A stretch of DNA of 23,905 nt, taken from positions 1-23,905 of the forward strand of contig CAYFFE010000057.1 in NCBI GenBank assembly GCA_964342265.1, in the 5' to 3' direction. This DNA is from Halioxenophilus sp964342265. Its GTDB lineage: Bacteria; Pseudomonadota; Gammaproteobacteria; Pseudomonadales; Cellvibrionaceae. The notes beneath the pieces are model-generated. The model saw only the letters and a list, made by a program, of their open reading frames with translations. It made no database searches and was not told the DNA's origin. The position numbers and the translations under genes were made by a program. Positions 8,233 to 15,395 of this stretch are shown one piece after another (position 1 is the first letter of the stretch; each line of letters starts with the position of its first letter).

Positions 8233-9567
8233 GTGATCCCATCGGATTTAAGCCATTACTACGCCACTCACCTGTTCCACCGAGTCAATCAAATTCATCA
8301 GGCCTTAACTGATTGCGTGTTTGAGCAATTAGTGATCGATACCGGCGTCTCGCATCGCCGCTTTTTGGACGACACTCACTACCCTTTTTGGTTAAACCCC
8401 TGGGCCGCGCGCCTGGCTCCGCTCAAATCGTTTGCCGAATCGTTTATCGTTATACAATCAGGTGCCGTTAAACCCAAACTACTGGTTTATCAGCCCAATG
8501 ATGTTTGGCACGGGGCCACCTTAATGGATTGCCCGGAGGTATTGCAACATTTCCAGGTGTACACCTATGCCGAACGAGCACAGATTTTGCGTGCTCTGCC
8601 CGACCACAAACAGGTGGCGTACGTGGGCGAACGCACCGATTTACTGGCGCAAGCGGCGATTAACCCCAGTGATTTGCTCAACCATTTGGACTATTTACAG
8701 GCCGCTAAAACCGATTACGAAATTGCCTGCATGGAGCGCGCGAATGTACTCGCCGCCGCTGGCCACAAACGCGTTGCCGAGCTGTTTTGGGACGGCGCCA
8801 ATGAAATAAACATGCATTTGGCCTACTTGCAAGCAACCGAAAGCTGCGAAAACGACCTACCCTACGGCAACATCATCGCCTGCAACCAACACGCGGCGAT
8901 TTTGCATTACACCGAACGCGACCGCAGTGGCAAACAGCCGCGCAACCTGCTCATCGATGCCGGTGCCACCTACGGCGGCTTTTGCGCCGACATCAGCCGC
9001 TCCTACTGCCGCGATGAAAACAGCCTGTTCGCCAACTTGATTCGCGCCATGGATACCCTGCAGCTCGAACTCATCAGTCAAATCAAGCCGGGCATGAACT
9101 ACGTGGATTTACACAAGCTGGCGCACATTGCCATTGGCAAGCTACTTATTGAAGCGGAGATTATTCAAAGCGATCTGGAACAGGCGCTGGATCATCAATT
9201 GGTGAACGTGTTCTTCCCGCACGGGCTCGGCCATCTTCTGGGCGCACAGGTGCACGATGTGGGCGGCTTATTGGCCAATGAACGCGGCCGGCAAGCGCCG
9301 CCCCCGGAGCAACACCCGCACTTGCGACTAACGCGAAATATCGAGGCCAACCAGGTATTCACCATAGAGCCCGGCCTGTATTTTATTGAGCAGCTACTGA
9401 ACAAAGCCCATGAAGAAGGCCTGGGGAAATTTATCAACCAACCCTTGGTGGAAGAGCTGATGCCTTATGGCGGCATTCGTATTGAAGACAACGTGCGAGT
9501 CACCGCAGAAGGGGTGGATAATCTTACCCGCCGCGCGTTTGACCCGGCGGGATTCGAAGCCGATTAG
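8233..9567 (+). CDS. pepQ: Xaa-Pro dipeptidase PepQ
   Basis: This 444-residue cytoplasmic metallopeptidase (M24 family, creatinase/prolidase fold) hydrolyses dipeptides with C-terminal proline and can also act on organophosphate esters in relatives. The N-terminal domain runs to about residue 155, then the pita-bread catalytic domain. The five metal ligands are all present: Asp242 in LLIDAGATYGG, Asp253 in FCADISRSY, His334 in HGLGHLLG, Glu379 in FTIEPGLYF and Glu418 in GGIRIEDN. These match E. coli PepQ positions with an offset of 4-5. The GTG start at 8233 has AAGGAG with a 6-base spacer, which decides the start. The TAG stop shares bases with the stop of the convergent VOC gene. With divergent putP it suggests recovery of proline from peptides. 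Confidence 0.96.
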   Translation: MIPSDLSHYYATHLFHRVNQIHQALTDCVFEQLVIDTGVSHRRFLDDTHYPFWLNPWAARLAPLKSFAESFIVIQSGAVKPKLLVYQPNDVWHGATLMDCPEVLQHFQVYTYAERAQILRALPDHKQVAYVGERTDLLAQAAINPSDLLNHLDYLQAAKTDYEIACMERANVLAAAGHKRVAELFWDGANEINMHLAYLQATESCENDLPYGNIIACNQHAAILHYTERDRSGKQPRNLLIDAGATYGGFCADISRSYCRDENSLFANLIRAMDTLQLELISQIKPGMNYVDLHKLAHIAIGKLLIEAEIIQSDLEQALDHQLVNVFFPHGLGHLLGAQVHDVGGLLANERGRQAPPPEQHPHLRLTRNIEANQVFTIEPGLYFIEQLLNKAHEEGLGKFINQPLVEELMPYGGIRIEDNVRVTAEGVDNLTRRAFDPAGFEAD

Positions 9568-9956
9568 TCGAGTTTAAAGGCTAAAAACTCTTCCGAAAGC
9601 GGTCGGTCGCTGTACATGTAAACCGAGTTGCCAATGGGATCGACCACGGCAAAGCCCCGATCGCCCCAGGGATGATCCTCAAGGGGCATTGCTATGGTTA
9701 ATCCTAGGCTCTCAAGCTTAGCAGCCTCGGCATCCACATCGGCGACGTTAACATTCAACATAACCCCCGCCCCCGTAAAAGCAGTCATACCCTCCTGCGG
9801 GGCAATAAAACTCAACGCTTGGCCACCATCGAACTGCAACGTGAGATACCAACCACTATCGAAAATGGGACGCGCACCGAAATATTGCGTGTAGAAATCT
9901 CGGCATTGATCGACTTTATCGGTGACAAAACAGGTGGATAAGGATTGCACGTGCAT
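9564..9956 (-). CDS. VOC/glyoxalase-like superfamily protein
   Basis: This is a 130-residue protein with a single vicinal-oxygen-chelate type domain (glyoxalase/bleomycin-resistance/dioxygenase superfamily). The N-terminal half has FVTDKVDQCRDFYTQYFGA and the C-terminal half has WGDRGFAVVDPIGNSVYMY, the usual paired beta-alpha-beta-beta-beta modules. The superfamily covers metal-dependent enzymes and drug-binding proteins, so the substrate cannot be told from sequence. The first-module His seen in many metal-binding members is not obvious here. AGGAAAAGG precedes the ATG at 9956. Its TAA stop overlaps the TAG stop of pepQ in the shared bases TTAG. It lies downstream of pgm on the same strand but is 227 bases away, with repeats between, so co-transcription is doubtful. 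Confidence 0.85.
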   Translation of the reverse strand: MHVQSLSTCFVTDKVDQCRDFYTQYFGARPIFDSGWYLTLQFDGGQALSFIAPQEGMTAFTGAGVMLNVNVADVDAEAAKLESLGLTIAMPLEDHPWGDRGFAVVDPIGNSVYMYSDRPLSEEFLAFKLD

Positions 9957-10023
9957 GAGCCTTTTCCTCTTGTGGCTTTTTATCTCTCAAACCAATTCTT
10001 GCCTTGTATATTCACGGTTTGTA

Positions 10024-10058
10024 TCAAGTCTTATCTCGCCTCAAGCTCTTATCTCGCC
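10024..10058. repeat. Two tandem 17/18-bp repeats
   Basis: TCAAGTCTTATCTCGCC is followed directly by TCAAGCTCTTATCTCGCC; they differ by one inserted base. They lie between the VOC gene and pgm, just before the hairpin at 10073. Confidence 0.85.
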
Positions 10059-10072
10059 TCAATAGCGCTCTC

Positions 10073-10115
10073 ATGACTTTCCTTCCTGCTTTCAATCAAC
10101 AAGAAGGAAAGTCAT
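10073..10115. repeat. Perfect 13-bp inverted repeat
   Basis: ATGACTTTCCTTC at 10073-10085 and GAAGGAAAGTCAT at 10103-10115 are perfect inverted copies with a 17-base spacer. They sit downstream of pgm and upstream of the VOC start, both on the minus strand. No T-run follows in either direction, so this is not a typical intrinsic terminator. A transcript-end stabiliser or a binding site is possible. Confidence 0.75.
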
Positions 10116-10183
10116 CGGCCATTTCATCGACAAGGAAATTGTTCAATAGCCGCCGGCGAACTGGCCTGCATGGTTAGCAAGCA

Positions 10184-11827
10184 CTAGCTCGCAAACACTC
10201 GATCCACCAGCGCTTTGGCATCGGATTCCAATTGAGCAAGGTGCTCTTCACCCACAAACGATTCCAAATAAATTTTGTAGATGTTTTCCGTGCCGGAAGG
10301 CCGTGCGGCAAACCAGCCGTTGGCGGTTTCCACTTTTAAGCCACCGATGTCTGCACCGTTGCCCGGCGCTTGCGTGAGCACTCGGGTAATGTCATCGCCG
10401 GCCAGGGTATTGCTGGTAACATCGGATTCGCTGAGTGATTTAAGTTTGGCTTTTTGCTCTAAGGTGGCGGGCACATCAATGCGTCGATACAGCGGTGCAC
10501 CGTATTGCTCGGTAAGCTCGGCGTAGTGTTGCGCCGGATCTTTACCCGTTACCGCTAAAATTTCGGCGGCGAGCAAGGCCAAGATAAAGCCGTCTTTGTC
10601 GGTACTCCACACGCTGCCGTCTTTACGCAAAAAAGAAGCGCCGGCGCTTTCTTCGCCACCGAATGCTAAGCGACCGTTAAACAAGCCATCGACGTACCAT
10701 TTAAAACCCACCGGTACTTCGCACAGCTCGCGCGCTTTGCCGGCTACCACACGATCGATCATGGCGCTGGACACCAAGGTTTTACCCCAGGCCAATTGAT
10801 CGGACCATTGCGGGCGATGATCAATCAAATATTGAATGGCTACAGCTAGGTAAGCGTTGGGATTCATCAAGCCCGTGCCTTTACACACAATGCCGTGGCG
10901 GTCGTAATCGGGGTCGTTGCCCACGGCGATGTCGAACTCATCCTGCAATTTGAGGAGATTGTTCATGGCGTAGGGCGATGAACAATCCATGCGAATTTTG
11001 CCGTCTTTATCGAGCGGCATAAACGCAAAGCTGGTGTCGACCTTGTCGTTAACCAGAGTAATATCCAAGCCGTATTTTTTCGCCATAGGCCGCCAAAAAT
11101 CGATGCCCGATCCGCCCATGGGGTCCACACCAATGCGAATCCCCGCTTTGGCAATGGCTTGCATGTCGATCACCTGATCCAACTGGCTCACGTAGTGCTC
11201 GATGTAATCGAACTCCTGAACAAGGCCCTGGGTTTTGGCCTCTGCCACAGTTTTACGCTTCACCCCGTCCAAATTGGCCGCCAGCAACTGGTTGGCGCGA
11301 TCGGCTACTGCATCGGTGATGTCTTTATCAGCGGGCCCACCCATGGGTGGATTGTATTTAATGCCGCCGTCCTGCGGTGGGTTGTGCGATGGCGTAATAA
11401 CAATGCCATCGGCCTGATCTGCGCCGTTGGCATTGTGGGTTAAAATGGCGTGGGAAATCACCGGAGTGGGCGTGTAGCCATCGCCGGCTTGCACTCGGCA
11501 GGTTATGCCGTTGCCCGCCAGCACTTCAATCACCGAGACAAACGCCGGCTCGCTCAGCGCGTGGGTGTCTTTGCCCACGTAAACGGGGCCATTGATGCCC
11601 GCCTGCTGGCGGTATTCCGCAATGGCTTGGGTAATGGCGAGAATATGATCTTCGTTAAAACTCACCTGCGCCGCACTGCCGCGATGGCCCGAGGTACCAA
11701 AACTCACGGCCTGTTCGGGATGAGCTTGAATGTCGGGGCGTAAGCGGTAGTAATTACTAACTAACTGAGGGATGTTGATTAGGGAGTCCTGAGGTGCGGG
11801 GCTGCCCGCGAGAGGGTGTAAAGCCAT
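10184..11827 (-). CDS. pgm: Phosphoglucomutase (alpha-D-glucose phosphate-specific)
   Basis: This 547-residue cytoplasmic enzyme interconverts glucose 1-phosphate and glucose 6-phosphate, linking glycolysis to glycogen and sugar-nucleotide synthesis. It matches E. coli Pgm (546 residues) end to end. The catalytic phosphoserine is Ser147 in TPSHNPPQDGG, the Mg2+ loop is NDPDYDRHG, the sugar-binding loop is GGEESAGASF, and the phosphate-binding loop near the C-terminus is RPSGTENIYK. FGTSGHRGSA near residue 43 is also typical. All key residues are present. GGAAGG lies before the ATG at 11827. It is a single-gene unit diverging from purE, with a 301-bp gap on its 5' side. Confidence 0.97.
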   Translation of the reverse strand: MALHPLAGSPAPQDSLINIPQLVSNYYRLRPDIQAHPEQAVSFGTSGHRGSAAQVSFNEDHILAITQAIAEYRQQAGINGPVYVGKDTHALSEPAFVSVIEVLAGNGITCRVQAGDGYTPTPVISHAILTHNANGADQADGIVITPSHNPPQDGGIKYNPPMGGPADKDITDAVADRANQLLAANLDGVKRKTVAEAKTQGLVQEFDYIEHYVSQLDQVIDMQAIAKAGIRIGVDPMGGSGIDFWRPMAKKYGLDITLVNDKVDTSFAFMPLDKDGKIRMDCSSPYAMNNLLKLQDEFDIAVGNDPDYDRHGIVCKGTGLMNPNAYLAVAIQYLIDHRPQWSDQLAWGKTLVSSAMIDRVVAGKARELCEVPVGFKWYVDGLFNGRLAFGGEESAGASFLRKDGSVWSTDKDGFILALLAAEILAVTGKDPAQHYAELTEQYGAPLYRRIDVPATLEQKAKLKSLSESDVTSNTLAGDDITRVLTQAPGNGADIGGLKVETANGWFAARPSGTENIYKIYLESFVGEEHLAQLESDAKALVDRVFAS

Positions 11828-12128
11828 GGTAATCCTTCCTTTTACCGAAACCTAAGCTATTACAACACTATTGATCACAAATGCCCACTGGGCGGCCTGG
11901 CTCTGTAGCAAATCTGTTTTAAAAATTTGCCGGGGTCTTTAATCAGAACAAAAAATAGACGCTCAAGACGGGACAAACCGGTGAAATTTTCACCAATTCG
12001 GCCAATTTTAGGTTTTGTTTACGCTAAGGTCTCTATATAATGCGCCCCCTTATTTTTGGGCAGCATCTTCAAAGCGTTGCCTACCCCCGGCGATCTCGCC
12101 TTAACATGAATTCTGCAGGAGAATTTTC
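11828..12128. promoter_or_regulatory. Divergent pgm-purE intergenic region with purE promoter and palindrome
   Basis: A good -10 box TATAAT lies at 12036-12041, with TTGTTT at 12015-12020 as a poor -35 (15-base spacer). A 15-base palindrome GGTGAAATTTTCACC at 11980-11994 lies just upstream and could be an operator for either gene. A 6-bp stem GCAAAT/ATTTGC spans 11908-11930. The purE leader ends in a hairpin, AATTCT/AGAATT at 12109-12125, that encloses the AGGAG ribosome site. I see no PurR-like consensus. Confidence 0.65.
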
Positions 12129-12617
12129 TTGAGCGCACTTGTTGCCGTGGTAATGGGCTCATCCAGTGATTGGCCAACCATGAAAGAAGCCAGCGATATC
12201 CTCCAACGTTTGGGGGTTGAACATCATGTTGAGGTGGTCTCGGCCCATCGAACGCCGGATAAAATGATTGCTTTTGCCGATAACGCCGCCGATAACGGCT
12301 ACAAAGTTATTATTGCCGGTGCCGGCGGTGCCGCTCACCTGCCCGGCATGATCGCCAGTAAAACTCGCCTGCCTGTGCTGGGTGTACCGGTGCAAAGCAA
12401 AGCTCTGAGCGGCCAAGACAGCCTGCTTTCTATAGTGCAAATGCCACGGGGCGTTGCCGTTGGCAGCCTGGCCATTGGTGGCGCGGGCGCGTTTAACGCC
12501 GGTTTGATGGCCGCACAAATTTTAGCCACCCACGATACCGATCTGGCCGAGCGAATTGATCAATTCCGCCAAGAGCAAACCCAAGCCGTTCTGGATAATC
12601 CAGACCCGCGAATCTGA
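12129..12617 (+). CDS. purE: N5-carboxyaminoimidazole ribonucleotide mutase PurE
   Basis: This 162-residue class I PurE moves the carboxyl group of N5-CAIR to carbon 4, giving CAIR in de novo purine synthesis. The signature GSSSDWPTM is near the N-terminus, the catalytic His is His40 in VVSAHRTPDKM (equivalent to E. coli His45), and the substrate loop GAGGAAHLPGM follows. It is of normal length for the class. The start is TTG at 12129, decided by AGGAG 8 bases upstream and by the family N-terminus. It is 26 bases before purK, the partner that makes its substrate, so the two form an operon. The ribosome site is partly folded in a small hairpin, which might tune translation. Confidence 0.96.
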   Translation: MSALVAVVMGSSSDWPTMKEASDILQRLGVEHHVEVVSAHRTPDKMIAFADNAADNGYKVIIAGAGGAAHLPGMIASKTRLPVLGVPVQSKALSGQDSLLSIVQMPRGVAVGSLAIGGAGAFNAGLMAAQILATHDTDLAERIDQFRQEQTQAVLDNPDPRI

Positions 12618-12643
12618 TCGACAGTGTATTTTTGAGGTAATCG

Positions 12644-13714
12644 ATGACGAAAATTTGGGTTCTGGGTAACGGTCAATTGGGCGCGATGCTAAAACAAGCC
12701 GGCAACCCGCTGGGGCTTGATGTGCAACCCGTCGACATCACCAGCGACACCCCCATTGCCCTGCAACCAGAAGATTTGGTTACCGCCGAGCGCGAGCAGT
12801 GGCCATCGTCGCCCGTAACCCAAGCGCTGGCCAATCACCCCAACTTTGCCAATTTGCCAGTTTTTGCCACCTTGGCCGACCGCCGCCAGCAAAAAGAATT
12901 GCTCGACGCATTAAATATTGCCAGCGCGCCCTGGAGCCCGGTATCCGACGGCCATACCGCACAAAAATTGCACGATGAATTGGGCCCCAGGGTTCTTCTC
13001 AAGCGCCGCAGTGGCGGCTACGACGGCCGCGGCCAACACTGGTTAAAGCAACAAGAGCAAAGCACCGTACCCGAAGGCTGGCACAATCATGCCATTGCCG
13101 AGCAGGCCATCGATTTTGACGAGGAGTTGTCGATTATTGGTGTGCGCAACCGCCAGGGACAAAGCTATTTTTACCCGCTCACGCTCAATCTCAATACCGA
13201 CGGAATATTGCGCGCAACCGTGGCGCCCGTTGCTAGACTCAATCACTTGCAAGCCCAGGCCGAAACCATGCTCGGCACAGTGCTCAACGATTTGGACTAC
13301 GTGGGCGTGATGGCCATGGAATTGTTCCGCCAGGGCGACGAAATCATGGTAAACGAGCTGGCGCCGCGTGTGCACAACACCGGCCACTGGACGCAAGCGG
13401 GCGCGAGTATTAATCAGTTTGAGTACCACCTGCGCGCGGTGGCCGATTTACCGCTCACCCCCGCCTGGGTAAAAGCGCCTTCGGTGATGATCAACTTAAT
13501 TGGCTCCGACTTTAACCCTCAGTGGTTGGCCATACCGGGCTGTGAAGTCTACTGGTATCAAAAAAGTGTTCGCCCCGGTCGCAAAGTAGGCCACATTAAT
13601 TTGAGCTGCCCAAATTTGGCGGAGCTTAAAGCCAGCCTTAAGTTACTGGCTAAATCGCTGAGTAAGGAATACCAGCAGCCCATCCAATGGTGCTTGAACG
13701 AGCTCGGCCAGTAG
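12644..13714 (+). CDS. purK: N5-carboxyaminoimidazole ribonucleotide synthase PurK
   Basis: This 356-residue ATP-grasp enzyme makes N5-CAIR from AIR, bicarbonate and ATP; PurE then rearranges it. E. coli PurK is about 355 residues. The N-terminal fold begins with VLGNGQLGAML. The ATP-grasp core includes LLKRRSGGYDGRGQ, IAEQAIDFDEELSIIGVR and the metal-binding NELAPRVHNTGHWT, a PurK hallmark. The ATG at 12644 has GAGG with a 7-base spacer and lies 26 bases after purE, so the genes are co-transcribed. A strong hairpin 100 bases downstream (13816-13857) probably ends the unit. Confidence 0.96.
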   Translation: MTKIWVLGNGQLGAMLKQAGNPLGLDVQPVDITSDTPIALQPEDLVTAEREQWPSSPVTQALANHPNFANLPVFATLADRRQQKELLDALNIASAPWSPVSDGHTAQKLHDELGPRVLLKRRSGGYDGRGQHWLKQQEQSTVPEGWHNHAIAEQAIDFDEELSIIGVRNRQGQSYFYPLTLNLNTDGILRATVAPVARLNHLQAQAETMLGTVLNDLDYVGVMAMELFRQGDEIMVNELAPRVHNTGHWTQAGASINQFEYHLRAVADLPLTPAWVKAPSVMINLIGSDFNPQWLAIPGCEVYWYQKSVRPGRKVGHINLSCPNLAELKASLKLLAKSLSKEYQQPIQWCLNELGQ

Positions 13715-13775
13715 TTCTCCGAGCTTGTTTGGCGTGCTTTAGCCTAGCTCTCTTTCTTTAGAGAAGCCGTATTTC

Positions 13776-13806
13776 AAAAACCTTGGTCTTTAAAAACCTT
13801 GGCCTT
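13776..13806. repeat. Two tandem copies of a 15-bp unit (16-bp period)
   Basis: AAAAACCTTGGTCTT at 13776-13790 recurs as AAAAACCTTGGCCTT at 13792-13806, with one base between. A looser third unit (CCAAAACCTCTGACTT) may follow. They lie between purK and its terminator. Confidence 0.8.
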
Positions 13807-13815
13807 CAATTACCA

Positions 13816-13866
13816 AAACCTCTGACTTAGCCTTTTTGGGGAGAGAATCAGAGGTTTATATTTTGC
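13816..13866. terminator. Probable bidirectional terminator for purEK and dksA
   Basis: AAACCTCTGA at 13816-13825 pairs perfectly with TCAGAGGTTT at 13848-13857 across a 22-base loop. TTTATATTTT follows on the plus strand, and TTTT follows the stem on the minus strand. It lies between the convergent ends of purK and the dksA-like gene. The large loop weakens it. Confidence 0.7.
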
Positions 13867-13915
13867 CAATGCCATTTATTCTGCGGTGCTAAAACCGATA
13901 AGCCCTTCGCGGCGA

Positions 13916-14329
13916 TTATCGAACTTTGGCAAAGTGGTTCTCGCGGCTCTCTTGGCGGGCTTTTTCTTCGGCACAAAGATCGGCCGTTGGGCGCAGCAAC
14001 AAGCGCTGCAAACCAATTGGTTCGCCGCTGATTTTGCAGTAACCGTAGTCGCCGTCGTCGATGCGATTGATGGTACTGTTAATTTTGCGCAGCAGCTTGG
14101 TTTGACGGTCAGCCATGCGCAGGCGCTGGCGATTTTCTTCTTCCACCACGGCTTGGTCCAGCTCGTCGGGCTCGCGCTCAAACTCGCCCATCTCGCTGCG
14201 GGTGGAATTCAGTTGTTCTTCAATTTCTTCTCTATTACGTTGCAGTAAATCGCGAAAGAACGATAACTGCTCGGTGTTCATGTACTCTTCGTCTGGCATT
14301 GATAGTAATTGCTGTTCGGTCAACGTCAT
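13916..14329 (-). CDS. DksA/TraR-family regulator, DksA2-like
   Basis: This 137-residue protein belongs to the DksA family, which binds the RNA polymerase secondary channel and works with ppGpp. The coiled-coil tip keeps the two acidic residues and the Ala (PDELDQA, matching the DPVDRA region of E. coli DksA). The C-terminal finger is degenerate: CKIS and CAEE replace the two CxxC pairs, so only two of four cysteines remain. That pattern, the SGEPIGLQRLLLRPTADLC segment and the short N-terminus resemble zinc-independent DksA2 of Pseudomonas. I choose the ATG at 14329 because AAGGAG lies 8 bases upstream; an in-frame ATG at 14365 lacks one. It is convergent with purK and divergent from hisA. 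No Zur-like box was seen upstream. Confidence 0.9.
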   Translation of the reverse strand: MTLTEQQLLSMPDEEYMNTEQLSFFRDLLQRNREEIEEQLNSTRSEMGEFEREPDELDQAVVEEENRQRLRMADRQTKLLRKINSTINRIDDGDYGYCKISGEPIGLQRLLLRPTADLCAEEKARQESRENHFAKVR

Positions 14330-14356
14330 CCGGTTGCTCCTTGCAAAGCATTGTTT

Positions 14357-14407
14357 AGCGCGCAAATTGCGGTGTTGCGAGTGGTTAATCGCCAGTCGTT
14401 GCGCGCT
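14357..14407. repeat. 9-bp inverted repeat in dksA-like leader
   Basis: AGCGCGCAA at 14357-14365 and TTGCGCGCT at 14399-14407 are perfect inverted arms with a 33-base spacer. They lie 28 bases upstream of the chosen dksA start and could fold in the leader RNA or mark a regulator site. Confidence 0.6.
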
Positions 14408-14518
14408 GTGCCCGAAAAATGGCGTATTTATTAACGCCCCTTTCTAAAAACCTCGGCAAGCATAAAGATGGCATTTGGCAGTTCTATGACAGTCAATCGC
14501 CATAAACCCCAACTTACG

Positions 14519-14547
14519 TTACGCCACTCAATTTTGGGCGCTATAAT
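14519..14547 (+). promoter_or_regulatory. Probable sigma-70 promoter of hisA
   Basis: A perfect -10 TATAAT lies at 14542-14547 with TTACGC at 14519-14524, a 17-base spacer. The -10 is flanked by GCGC on both sides. The start codon at 14580 leaves a leader of about 25 bases. Confidence 0.7.
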
Positions 14548-14579
14548 GCGCAAAATCCCTTTGAGCTGTGGAGTACTCA

Positions 14580-15356
14580 ATGACCCTCTTTCGCCCCTGC
14601 ATCGATTTGCACGCCGGTAAAGTCAAACAGATTGTTGGCGGTAGCCTCACCGATTTGGGTGCGCAAACCAATTTCGTCAGCGAGCAAGGTGCCGACTACT
14701 ACGCCAAACTCTACCGCGAAGCTCACCTGACCGGAGGTCACGTTATTGGCCTCGGGCCAGGCAATGAGGATCCCGCCAAGTTGGCATTGGGCACCTGGCC
14801 AAAGGGTTTGCAATACGGCGGCGGCATCACCCCAGACAACGCCGCTCAGTATTTGGAAGCCGGTGCCAGCCACGTCATTGTGACTTCTTATTTATTCGAG
14901 GGTGGGGAGCTTTCCTGGCAGCGCTTGCAGTCGTTGGTGGAAGTGGTGGGCAAACATCAGTTAGTCATCGATTTGAGTTGCCGCAAAACCCAACAGGGCT
15001 GGAACATTGCCACCAACCGCTGGCAAACCGTAACCAACACCGTCGTGAACGCCGAAAACCTGGCCAAGCTCAGTGAGTACTGCAGCGAATTTTTAATTCA
15101 CGCCGCCGATGTGGAAGGCCTGCAGCAAGGCATCGACGACGAGCTGGTAACCTACTTGGGTGAGCACTGCCCCATTGCCGTTACCTACGCCGGCGGGGCG
15201 AGAAGCATTGAGGACTTGCAACGGGTTAATGATCTCTCTAAAGGCCGAGTTGATTTAACCATAGGCAGCGCTTTGGACATATTTGGCGGCAGTGGTATCA
15301 GCCTGCAAGAATGCATTAGTTGGAATTTTCAACGTCGCAAAGAATTGAGCCAGTAG
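14580..15356 (+). CDS. hisA: Eukaryote-type HisA (ProFAR isomerase)
   Basis: This 258-residue TIM-barrel protein is predicted to isomerise ProFAR to PRFAR in histidine synthesis. It resembles yeast HIS6 far more than E. coli HisA: CIDLHAGKVKQIVGG, TNFVS, YYAKLY, VIVTSYLF, DLSCRKTQ, NEFLIHAADVEGL-type and VDLTIGSALDIFGG segments all match. The catalytic acids are Asp9 and probably Asp131. I start at the ATG at 14580, with GGAG 6 bases upstream; a GTG at 14568 is in frame but overlaps that site. The gene stands alone with its own promoter and terminator and no other his gene nearby, unlike the usual bacterial his operon. Lateral transfer of a eukaryote-type gene, or an old bacterial branch, are both possible. 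Confidence 0.92.
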   Translation: MTLFRPCIDLHAGKVKQIVGGSLTDLGAQTNFVSEQGADYYAKLYREAHLTGGHVIGLGPGNEDPAKLALGTWPKGLQYGGGITPDNAAQYLEAGASHVIVTSYLFEGGELSWQRLQSLVEVVGKHQLVIDLSCRKTQQGWNIATNRWQTVTNTVVNAENLAKLSEYCSEFLIHAADVEGLQQGIDDELVTYLGEHCPIAVTYAGGARSIEDLQRVNDLSKGRVDLTIGSALDIFGGSGISLQECISWNFQRRKELSQ

Positions 15357-15366
15357 CATTGCTCTT

Positions 15367-15395
15367 AAACCCATTCAACGATGAATGGGTTTTTC
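15367..15395 (+). terminator. Intrinsic terminator of hisA
   Basis: AAACCCATTC at 15367-15376 pairs with GAATGGGTTT at 15383-15392 across a 6-base loop, followed by further T. It begins 11 bases after the hisA stop codon. Confidence 0.9.

Noticed and set aside
10073..10115. Intrinsic terminator of pgm
   Set aside because: The hairpin is perfect but no T-run follows it on the minus strand.
13876..14181. 101-codon minus-strand frame overlapping the dksA-like gene
   Set aside because: It reads the dksA-like gene in another frame; the true frame gives an intact protein with start and ribosome site, so there is no frameshift.
14330..14579. Zur operator expected for a DksA2-type gene
   Set aside because: No symmetric GTTATA-type site could be seen by eye; only a GC-rich inverted repeat is present.
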